From positions 135,569,907 through 135,633,906 of the forward strand of contig NC_071353.1 in the NCBI RefSeq assembly GCF_943734655.1: a stretch of 64,000 nucleotides of DNA. The letters are read 5' to 3'. Position 1 is the first letter of the stretch; each line of letters begins with the position of its first letter. This document shows positions 55,824 through 64,000 of the stretch, in pieces. Source of the DNA: Sabethes cyaneus (taxonomy: Eukaryota; Arthropoda; Insecta; Diptera; Culicidae). Under the pieces are notes generated by a model. That model saw only the letters and a list, made by a program, of their open reading frames with translations. It had not been told where the DNA came from and did not search any database. The translations under genes were made by a program, and so were the position numbers.

Positions 55824-58640
55824 ATAACCTTCTTTTGCAATGACTAATTAGTGAAAATTAACGAAAAGTTCTAGTCTAGTCCTAGCTTGTCTCATGGCAG
55901 CGCAGCCAATTACAATTTTGTAGACTTCTTTTATAACGAAAAAATCAATTTTTTGACCCGTCCCCAACCACAATTCCCCTCAACTGTTAGCGGTTATAGA
56001 AATTTACGTTCGTCCGAAGGCCCGAAGGATATTTGCGCATTATTTTATATTTAGATCATTTTCCAATGAAGACGGAAATATCACAATTTTCGTTGAAAGG
56101 CAGAAACTAATTGTTTCGTTGTGCATATGTTCTACCGTAATTGTATCCGTCCGTACTACAACATGCTATTTACACTCCGGCTCAAGGATGACACGTCAGC
56201 TGGTCGTTACCTCATGTACGTTTCCCAAGTGACACTTGTTATAAATGCCAGCCTGCATCATGCATCGCTACCGGTATGCACATCAAGCTAATGAGAAGCG
56301 GATCATCGAACCGGTGTGTGCGATGGGATGAATAGAATCCAGCCTCCCGGACGCCTTTTCCATTTGCGTAAGTAAGTACTGAAAGCGGACACCGTCGCAA
56401 CATTCAGCGGGCCCATTTATCCTTTCTTACTTGAAATACCGTTGCCCGTCTTCACAGAGCGGTGGACCTGACACTGCCGACAGTCCCACACTCCCATCGA
56501 CCATGTAAGCAGGCTATCTTTGTGTGTAATACACCCATCACCATTGTCGTTTGATTACACTTATCATGCTTTCATGCCAACTACTGACGTTTCTTGACAC
56601 CTATTGTCTCTCACCAAATGACACCTCCTTTATTCATGTGCTTCGGTGTATGCTAAAGGAATCAATTTCATTACATGAGAAAGACCAGGACCTAAAATGC
56701 AATTTGTTTAGTCCACTCCTGCCCATCGCCCCGTTTGCCACGTCCAATTGCCAGTGATTGCAGGCTAATGGATTTGCTGTAACTTTTTGCAAAAGAAAAG
56801 CCATTATTTTTGCGCTATTCACGCATAAATCTACCCGAAGATGCCGCGCTGTAGATACTGCGAAAAGAGGGACGGCTTAGAACGAACGACGCATGAAACT
56901 TTACCGCGTGACAAATAGCCCGATTGACCGTGTAGAGCAAGAAGGAATAAAAAATGCATTCTGGCCTGGCCTGGGCTGCACCATCCTTGGCGCGATTCGC
57001 CGTGAAACGATGTAATTAAAATGCATTTTAGAAGCTTAGGTCCTGTGAAGACTACAGCCGCTGCTGACCGTCTCGCTAGCTGCTCGTCGTAGGAAGGTAG
57101 GTAGATAGGCGTAAATCTAGGCCAGTAGCCAAGCCAGCCGGTGTCATCATCGTTCCCGTAGCCATCGCTTTGGGGCAAAAGCCATGTTTGAAGTAATAAA
57201 CCTCCAGCGTAAACACACACGTCCATACCGTAGCCCATCTTGGTCGTCCCGAGCGCCGAACTGGAGGCTGTGGCAGTATCGATCGAATTCGGATCCTCTG
57301 CACTTCGGACTGTTGAGACAGAGACCGAGACAGGAAGGACAGCGCCAGGCAAGGCATGGTCCCCCGGGGGAGTAATGTAACCCAGACAAATACAGTGAAA
57401 TATGTACGAAGAGCCCGATATTTAGTAGCCTGCGAAGAGCTCTCCACAGTAAAACCGACCAGAAGGTGAAGGGACTCGGAAAAAAGACCAGTAAAACGGC
57501 TCAGCAGCTTCATCACTCCGTGCAAGCTATTTCAGCAAATATACATAAACCATAACAAATGCCGTGCAGTGGTTATTGCGAACAACTAGCACTAGCTATA
57601 GCCTTTTTGGCACGTGCAGTTATGTATTACACAGAGTAATTGCGCCATGTTCCGCTCCATTCCCTCCTCGCCTATGTACCGAACGGTTCCGGGTGGTGAA
57701 AGTTCTCACCAAAGCGTGAGGTGTAGCTTGACGTTATAAATAGAGCGATTCGCTGTAGGTACACTGCACCGTAGGTAGGTAGGAAGAACTGGAACAGCCC
57801 CAAACCGACCGAGAATGGCAGTAAAATTGAACCTGACGGAAGTAACACGAGCTATTCGGTTGTTTTTAACACCGTCCGCTGGCTGAGGCTGGCTGGCTCT
57901 GAACAACTGCCAAAACTGTCACACAGGAAACCGCTTTCTTGTACCTTTTGAACCATTCATCCTGTCAATTGGGAGTTCAAGCGTGAACTATATGCGGCTG
58001 GGTACACAAACATGGAAGAAGGAGTGAACTCCACTTAACAGAGATTTCTCCCACGCGTTACATAAGCTGAAGCCTCGGAACCGAATCCTATTAATGACTA
58101 TCAGCGAGACGGCACAGCTCTGAACGCATTTCCAACTTCTTGTTTTGCGATTGACTTTCGAGTGAACACCAGAAATGAGCATATTTACAACGGCTCTGTC
58201 CGGGGTGAAGAGATTATCTCTCCGCCGTCACTCGTCGTGCGTCCTCGGGCTCGATATCAAGGTCGCATTCATAAGATAAATTGCTTTTGATTGAAAATTG
58301 GAATTGCAATCCTACAGTTGTCCCGAGGCGGCTATAATATTGGCAAAATCATGCGAAGCCTTGCGAGTGGACTTACACGCACATGCAGCCACCCACCACC
58401 CACTGCCAGAGGAAAAGGTCGTCATCATCACCAGACAAATGTCTGGCTATCGATAAATGTGCCACCCACTCGAACCCGCCCGGAAGGGAAATTCGATGGA
58501 ATGCTGTCGACCTTTATTGCCATCAATCATTACAGTATGCGTATAGTACCTACTCGGGCGCTGCTGCTGGAATCTGAAGATGAAAACAGGGCCGGAAAAT
58601 GAAAATGAGCAATTACCAAACCTTCCGCTGGCGCTGCACT
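55824..58640. other. Intergenic or intronic sequence, no gene supported
   Basis: It is mixed and partly GC-balanced (56150-58300), with no transposable element or domain recognised. Short frames on both strands (for example 56831-57525) lack homology I can name. GTAGGTAGGTAGG occurs at about 57770. It might be host regulatory or untranslated DNA. Confidence 0.4.
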
Positions 58641-58729
58641 GGTCTCGTTTCACCACCCAACGTGATCACTTTGGGAGCGTTCGGAAAAAAGACGGTCAAA
58701 GTTATTATTTTCACTCAGAGGTTATACAA

Positions 58730-59500
58730 ATGTAAAATTGTTCGGATTGAAGAATACAAATGCACAGGTCGGACGCGAAGAGTTCTTTCGCCCCATTACT
58801 GGTGGAGAAAGCCTCCATCCTACCACAAACGACAATGGCCTAAAGCTAATCAACTTCGCTGCAGCCAGAGAAATGGCTATCGGTAGTACCTATTTTGCAC
58901 GACGGAACATTCGGAAACATACCTGGAAACACCCCAACAGAGAGGGCTGCTCTTAGATCGACCATGTTCTGGTTGATCGCCGGCAGCTGTCAGATGTCAC
59001 AGACGTGCGTTCCTTCCGGGGATCAAATGTCAACTCGGGCCATTATCTTGTAGACCAACGGGGCAGGTAGGACTGGACATTTGGCGGTTATTAGCAGAAG
59101 GAGTTGCTGCAGAGTACTCTTGGAAAACTGATGAAACTTGGAGAGATCCTGAGCATCGGAAGCACATCCACGATGAGATCAGCGCGAGAAGTGTTGGGTA
59201 CTAGCTCTGCAGCCACTTCCAGTGAGTGGTCCAGTGAGTGGTTCGACGCAGTGTGCCAACGAGTAGCTGACGCGCAGAATCGAACCAGAAGGCACATATT
59301 GACTGCAACACGCCAAAGTAGAGAGGCTAGAGCTGCCGAAAAGAGACTTCACCGTCGTAAGAAACGTCAGCACTGGGATCACGTTTTTGCAGAGACGGAC
59401 AATTGCTTCGAGAGGCAAGATACAAGAAGCGTCTTCAAAACGACCAACGGAGTCAGGGACCGGACCGTGTCAACTCCTGTTATGGGCAACAACAACGGGG
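58730..59500 (+). pseudogene. RTE endonuclease C-terminus and linker
   Basis: NAQVGREEFFRPITGGESLHPTTNDNGLKLINFAAAREMAIGSTYFARRNIRKHTWKHPN (58760-58940) followed by IDHVLVDRRQLSDVTDVRSFRGSNVNSGHYLV, where the usual SDHYL Asp has become G. A linker frame at 59104-59500 has SEWFDAVCQRVADAQNRTRRHIL and LHRRKKRQHWDHVFAE, and SVFKTTNGVRD. The upstream half of the endonuclease is missing. Several frame changes. Confidence 0.85.
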
Positions 59501-59589
59501 AACCTGATTACGGAAAGATCGGAGGTGACCAGGTGTTGGAAACAACATTTCGGATGATGGACAAGCAGTGGATCCACCAACTTTGTTCT

Positions 59590-60330
59590 TCCATTCGGTA
59601 CCATCTGCTTCTTTACAGATGGATCAAAAATTGGGACTTGCATAGGTTCTGGAGTCTACGGACCCGGAATAAAAGAAGTTCTTCCACTGGGCAAATGGCC
59701 ATCGTGTTCCAAGCGGATGTATATGCAATATACATCTGAGCCAAGATATGTCTAAAACGAAAATATAGGTATGCTAAAATCGGAATCTTTACGGACAGCC
59801 CTGCTGTACTACTGGCTCTCAAGTCCACCGAATGTGCATCCAAATTAGTTTGGGAGTGCAGCACAACCTTGAGGGAGCTCTCCCGCCAGAAAAAAGTTTC
59901 ATTATTCTGGGTGCCTGGACACTGCGAAATCGAGGGCAATGAGCTTGCCACCAGCCTAGCGAGACAAGGATCTGCTCGTCAGTTCATTGGCCCCGAACCG
60001 TTTCTGGGCACCTCCATATCCGCTGTCAAAAGCGAACTACTGACCTGGAAAAAGCTAGAAATAGCATCCAGTTGGTATAAAGCGCAGGGCTGTAGACAAG
60101 CTAAACAGTTTATCTACCCAGACCCCTCAGTAGTTAACAAACTACTTACCTTAACGCGTAGGGAACTGCGCACAATCACGGGACTTCTCACCGTACATTG
60201 TCCCACTCTTTACTATTTATAGAGAATTGACAAGGTCTTAACCGACATTTGTCGCTTTTGCAATTTAGAACTAGAAAGTTCAGCGCACTTGCTCTGCTAC
60301 TGTGGAGCTCTTGCGTCTTCCAGGTTCAGC
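59590..60330 (+). pseudogene. Lian-like RNase H and Cys/His C-terminus
   Basis: ICFFTDGSKIGTCIGSGVYGPGI (59600-59670, first catalytic Asp), KIGIFTDSPAVLLALKS (about 59780-59830) and the open frame 59869-60222 with RQKKVSLFWVPGHCEIEGNELATSLARQGSARQFIGPEPFLGTS, the RNase H C-terminal motif (AD changed to AT, so the last Asp is lost). After a stop at 60222 comes CRFCNLELESSAHLLCYC. Frames shift at about 59740. Confidence 0.85.
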
Positions 60331-60375
60331 TTATTCGGAAGCTACCTATTAACTCCATACTCAGTATAGAAACTT

Positions 60376-60764
60376 CCCAGCTAGCATTTTCATATTTATA
60401 CATATCAAGGTAAAAATACATACAACGTAAAAATCAGCATTACGTACAGATGTACATGCTAAATAAATCGTATTTCATGCGCAAAATTGGCATATCCGTA
60501 CTATTTTGGAGGCGATATACGTGATTACGAATAATTTTGAGCGTTACGACTATATAAGTATTTATATACGATAATATCCGATTAAGCGCGAGTCGCTCCG
60601 TACCGTTTTGTGCTGAAAATCGTATGTATGTCAGTCATTATCATTATATACGACAAAAAATCAACTTGATCCCACTTTATCCAGCTTTAGTTACGATTTT
60701 GAGTTTGTTAGGAGATATTTACGATAGTTTTCGTACATTGATATACGAGTTGGTGCTATCTGGG
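60376..60764. mobile_element. CCCAGC-type MITE, 389 bp, complete
   Basis: The left terminus is CCCAGCTAGCATT and the right, inverted, CCCAGATAGCACC. TT lies on both sides (60374-60375, 60765-60766). Comparison with the first Lian copy (about 25235-25290) gives the empty site and shows that the MITE interrupts the Lian 3' region. It matches the split copy at 1907-4400. Non-coding. Confidence 0.85.
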
Positions 60765-60969
60765 TTCATCCCAAGAAGGTAGTTGGTTTTATTAACCATG
60801 TAATACCTAATTGGGGCACAGTATTACAACCCAGCTCAACTCCATCAATGGGTATGAGCAATCCGTAAACTGTGTACAGCAATCGGGGCCAGCTACAAAA
60901 GACAATCTTCGTGACTGTCGCAGTAGCATTTTTTGAACCCAGTGCCCTTCTGGCATACAAAAAAAACTT

Positions 60970-61365
60970 TGGACGAGTTTAAAAAAGTAGCTAGAACGCT
61001 AAAAAACGGCAAAACAGCTAGAAAGGACGGCATCCCCGCCGAACTTTTGAAATTCGGGAGCGAAAGACTTTATAGGGTCATCCATCAGGTTATACTAAAG
61101 TTGTAGGCTAAGGAGGACCTACCAACGAACTGGTTGAAAGGTGACATTGCTCTCCTCAATTCTACACACAAAATTCTCTCCCGCATCCGGTTTCATAGGC
61201 TGAGACCGTTGCCGGAGACCTTTGACCAACGACGGCCCAGATGTTCACCCTGCGACAAATCCTCGATAAATTCCGGGAATTCAACTTATAGGCTCGCCAT
61301 TTGTTTATAGACTTCAAGGCGGCGTACGATTCAGTTAAACGATATAAGCTGTTCGAACTCTAGAG
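60970..61365 (+). pseudogene. RTE reverse transcriptase fragment
   Basis: FKKVARTLKNGKTARKDGIPAELLKFGSERLYRVIHQVILKL (60980-61100), KEDLPTNWLKGDI, RIRFHRLRPL and LFIDFKAAYDSVKRYKLFEL (61300-61360, motif A with its catalytic Asp), in shifting frames. Motifs B and C are absent. It continues the 58730-59500 element past the Lian insertion. Confidence 0.85.
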
Positions 61366-62095
61366 CACAGTTAAGAGAGCACAGTAAATTTTATTGGAAG
61401 GCTCTTTTGCGCTCTTGCGTTGCGGACACTAGTTGCTTGTCGCGGGCCACGTATAAATGGATAAATCGATTGTCTATTTGCATCGCAATATTATTTCTTA
61501 AACGGGTAACACCATATATAGAATCTCAAGCTTAACATCTTCGAAGGTTAAGAAGCATTTGTGGATAATATTGTTTTGAGAAACTTCACTGAAATCTGAA
61601 CACAGTCCTCCTCCGCAGACCAGTCCACAGAGAAGATCGGGCAATCAGCCCCGATGGAAACCAAGATCGTAGATGTAGGTATACCGACAGGGAAGAAGGT
61701 ACTTAAGTGAATGTTGACTGTAGTAACGAGGAATAGCCTTGTCAACCTTGAGCGTCTGTTTCCGTTGCTCAAGTAAACCATCGTTTATACTCCAGGCTAA
61801 AAGCGTCTCACGACAGCGTCTAATCCGGAGTGGACGGTTGAATTAAGAGATGTGTTGCCTCGACACTAAAGCTAAGATGGCAGCCACAACACAAGACTTG
61901 GCAGCGTGACCCTGGTAAGGCAGCCTACCTAAACCTACCTACAATCAAGGAAATCCAACTCGCAACATATGACATGAACAAAAGCGACAACATAAAGACT
62001 ACAAATGGATGCTTGGTACCTAGAATTGTGGATCGCAGAATTTCGTGAGTGACGACAAAGTGCTGCTCGAACAGCTAGAACCCCAAAATTCGGCA
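61366..62095. other. Unclassified sequence between RTE fragments
   Basis: The part from about 61850 may be the RTE 5' leader of the next element (CCTACCTAAACCTACCTAC near 61922), but this is only positional inference. No gene seen. Confidence 0.4.
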
Positions 62096-62099
62096 TCAT

Positions 62100-63305
62100 G
62101 ACACTGCACTGTAGTGAGATCTTTCGCAAAGGTGGGAAGGTGTAGAAGTTACGTGGCCACAAGACAACACTTTACCAGAGCGACGAAGTATCCAACGAAC
62201 TGGAAACAGACTCTGTAGTGAAGGGCAGAATGCAGGATTACGTGATGGACTGAAAAGCGACCAACGAGAGGTCGTTTCGTCAACTACACCAACATAAACT
62301 TGCACTGTCAATACGAAGGTAGGCCCGATGACAAGAAGAAAGTGTTCTACGCGCAGCTGCAGGCAACGTACGACAGCTGTTCGTCACAGGACATCAAGAT
62401 CGTCGTCGGAGATATGAACGCCTGGATCGGCAGGGAAGCGATGTATAGACGGGTAATCAGGTCCCATAGCCTGCACACTGATACGAATGATAACGTCCAG
62501 CGATGCTTCAACCTTGCAGCTTTCCGCGACCTGGTGATCAAAAGCAATTTCTTTCCCCACAATCCACAAATCCACCTGGAGATGACCTGACCAATGAATG
62601 TTGCACCAACTCGATCATTTTCTCATCGATGACCCCAACCGCGGTTCTAGGTGAAGAAACCTCGAGTGCACCGATTGGTTTGACAGGGAATGCCAACAAG
62701 CGATGGAGAGGAAAAACGATCTAAGCATTGATACGAGGGAGAATTTGGCCATGTATCGACTAGAAAGGAATGAGTTGATGACGTTCCTGAGGTGGAAAAA
62801 AACGCCAGAATGAGGACAGTGATTGACAGAGAGCTATAACAACCATTCCGGGCTAATGAGGCTCGCAAGTTCTATGAAAAGGTGAACCAATCTCGTAAAG
62901 GACACACACCGAAGCCCTATATGTGTAAAGATGAGAAAGAGGAGGGTTACCTGGTCATAAACAAGTGCGAGGTGGTCGACAGGTGGAAGCAGTTCTTCGA
63001 TGGGCATGTCAAAAGTTATGTAACAGAAGGAGAGGGATCGGAAATTAGCCCAGGAGTGCCTACAAGCAGCGTACCGGCTCCCATTCTCGAAGAGGTCCGG
63101 TGAGAAATTAGTCAGCTGAAGAATGATAGAGCCGCCAAAAATCACAAACTCCCGGCAGAGCTCTACAAAAATGGCCAAGAACCAGTAGCAACGGCACTCC
63201 ACTGGATCATTTCAAGGTATTGGGAGGAGGAGAAACTACCGGAGGTGTGAATGGAAGCTGGGTTTTATCCCATGTATAAAAAGGGCAATCCGCTCAATTG
63301 CTGTA
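62100..63305 (+). mobile_element. RTE-like element, endonuclease to early RT, truncated
   Basis: The endonuclease region (about 62110-62640) is followed directly by linker remains (62640-62870) and the connector/RT start (62882-63305: NQSRKGHTPKPYMC, VVDRWKQFFDGH, LKNDRAAKNHKLPAELYKNG, YKKGNPLNCCK). It stops where the RT palm would begin. It is closely related to the 11.6-14.1 kb element (same NQxRKGxTPKP and DRWKQFFD segments). Confidence 0.85.
62300..62640 (+). pseudogene. RTE endonuclease fragment
   Basis: HCQYEGRPDDKKKVFYAQLQATYDSCSSQDIKIVVGDMNAWIGREAMYRRVIRSHSLHTDTNDNVQRCFNLAAFRDLVIKSNFFPHN. The GDMNA catalytic motif is intact. A frameshift after FFPHN replaces the KPTWRSPD segment, then a DQLDHFLID-like stretch follows in another frame. 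The opposite-strand equivalent is at 63345-63690. Confidence 0.87.
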
Positions 63306-63344
63306 AATAAATAAAATGTTCCAGACAAACCGGCTCGAAGTTCA

Positions 63345-63700
63345 TTGATCAGGTAATCTCCAGGTGGCTTCGTGGGGAAAGAAAGTGCTTCTGATCACCA
63401 AACCTCGGGAAGCTGCAAAGTTGATGTATCGCTCGGCGTTATCGTTCGAGTCGGTGTGCAAGCTATGGGGCCCGATCTCTGGTCTATGCATTGCTTCCCT
63501 GCCGACCTGGGCGTTCATATCTCCGATGACGATCTTGATGTCCCGTCGTGAGCAGCTGTCGTACCTCGCCTCCAGTTGCGCATAGAACGCTTCCTTCTCG
63601 TCGTCGGGTCTACCATCGTTTGGACAATGCCCATTTATGATGGTGATGGCGTAGTTGAAGAAACGGCCTTCTACGCTCGAGACCGAAGATTCCAAGAGTT
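63345..63700 (-). pseudogene. RTE endonuclease fragment, inverted relative to its neighbour
   Basis: EGRFFNYAITIINGHCPNDGRPDDEKEAFYAQLEARYDSCSRRDIKIVIGDMNAQVGREAMHRPEIGPHSLHTDSNDNAERYINFAASRGLVIRSTFFPHEATWRLPDQ, the same domain segment as 62300-62600 but on the minus strand. The upstream part (63700-63878) is unrelated sequence, so the copy is truncated on both sides. Confidence 0.87.
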
Positions 63701-63882
63701 TTGCCGAAAAGATGTAAACAAGTCTCCCCGCGTTTTCATCGTGGATTTTGCCACCTTCGGTTCTACAAGTTATCTTTGTTCGGCGGAATACGTCGAGAAT
63801 CTCAACACTCATGAATACGCACGACAATCTCCCGACGCAGCAGCGGTGATAATCCGGCATTATTACGTATATGATCATTTAG

Positions 63883-64000
63883 ACCAGCGTTTCCCAAATG
63901 GGGGCTTGCGAACCCCCCGAGGTTCCCCAAAAATTTAGTTCGCTGCAGAATAGTATGGGGAAATCCGCCAGGAGGTTCGTGAACCAAAAAAGGTGGGAAA
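63883..64000 (+). mobile_element. Possible left end of a hAT-like element, cut by the window edge
   Basis: CAGCGTTTCCCAAATGGG at about 63883 resembles hAT termini of the CAGNGTTTCCCAAA kind, and GGTTCCCCAAAAATTTAGTT follows. The right end is outside the window, so neither TIR nor target duplication can be tested. Confidence 0.4.

Larger units (their letters stand above)
59520..60965 (+). mobile_element. Lian/LOA-like retrotransposon 3' part, inserted in an RTE element
   Basis: Only the RNase H domain, C-terminal Cys/His region and 3' tail are present, collinear with 24440-25456. It ends CTTCTGGCATACAAAAAAAA exactly like the first copy, which marks the 3' end. It is interrupted by a CCCAGC MITE at 60376-60764. 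The 5' boundary near 59520 is approximate because similarity is weak there. Confidence 0.82.
58690..61365 (+). mobile_element. RTE-like retrotransposon fragment, interrupted by a Lian-like insertion
   Basis: The endonuclease end and linker (58730-59500) and the RT part (about 60970-61365) are collinear, separated by about 1.4 kb of Lian-like sequence (59520-60965). It is a different RTE lineage from the 11.6-14.1 kb element, judged by its AREVGREEFFRPITG-like and KHTWKHPN segments. It is truncated at both ends. Confidence 0.8.

Noticed and set aside
57076..57525. A 149-residue minus-strand frame as a gene
   Set aside because: Overlaps equally long frames in other phases; no recognisable family.

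Overview
This is eukaryotic, insect-type DNA, most likely from a mosquito with a large repeat-rich genome (Aedes or a relative). That is inferred from the repeat content: RTE (JAM-like), Lian/LOA-like and CR1-like non-LTR retrotransposons, a BEL/Pao LTR element, a Penelope-like fragment, tRNA-derived SINEs resembling the mosquito Feilai type, Helitron/MINE-like elements carrying a GTCT microsatellite, hAT, mariner and pogo remnants and many MITEs. I found no convincing host protein-coding gene, no tRNA or rRNA gene and no CRISPR. Every recognisable coding segment belongs to a transposable element, and nearly all are broken.

Layout. 1-1.9 kb (-): 5' part of a non-LTR retrotransposon, the best preserved coding sequence here. 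Its gag-like ORF and its linker-endonuclease ORF share one frame, separated by a single TAG followed by CAA TTA. 1.9-4.8 kb: nested stack, with a Penelope-like fragment inside a Helitron-like element inside a CCCAGC MITE, next to a CCCAAG-type element. 6.2-6.6 kb: hAT MITE. 7.6 kb: GT tract. 8.3-9.1 kb: SINE and RT fragment. 11.6-14.1 kb (-): RTE element. 14.3-16.0 kb: mariner remnant and two CCCAAG-type elements. 19.7-25.5 kb (+): Lian-like retrotransposon interrupted by a CR1-like one. 25.8-29.4 kb: hAT transposon, RTE fragment and a TIR element.

32.1-40.1 kb: two exactly matching 1549-bp direct repeats flank a 2.79-kb perfect (GTCT)n tract and a Helitron-like array of about 145-bp monomers. 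40.3-45.5 kb (-): degenerate BEL/Pao element with a pogo/Tigger-like fragment in its gag region. 48.7-54.4 kb: pyrimidine-rich complex with SINE pieces, a roughly 1.1-kb CTCTA tract, three MITEs and a 16-17-bp minisatellite. 54.7-55.8 kb: long CCCAAG-TIR element. 58.7-63.7 kb: RTE fragments in both orientations, one interrupted by a second Lian-like copy that itself carries a CCCAGC MITE.

The long stretches between (about 9.1-11.5, 16.0-19.7, 29.4-32.1, 46.4-48.6 and 55.8-58.6 kb) show no gene I can support. Main leads: the retrotransposon stop codon in a TMV-type readthrough context; a group of foldback elements with CCCA termini and 2-bp target duplications of varying sequence; and the long perfect microsatellite between exact direct repeats.
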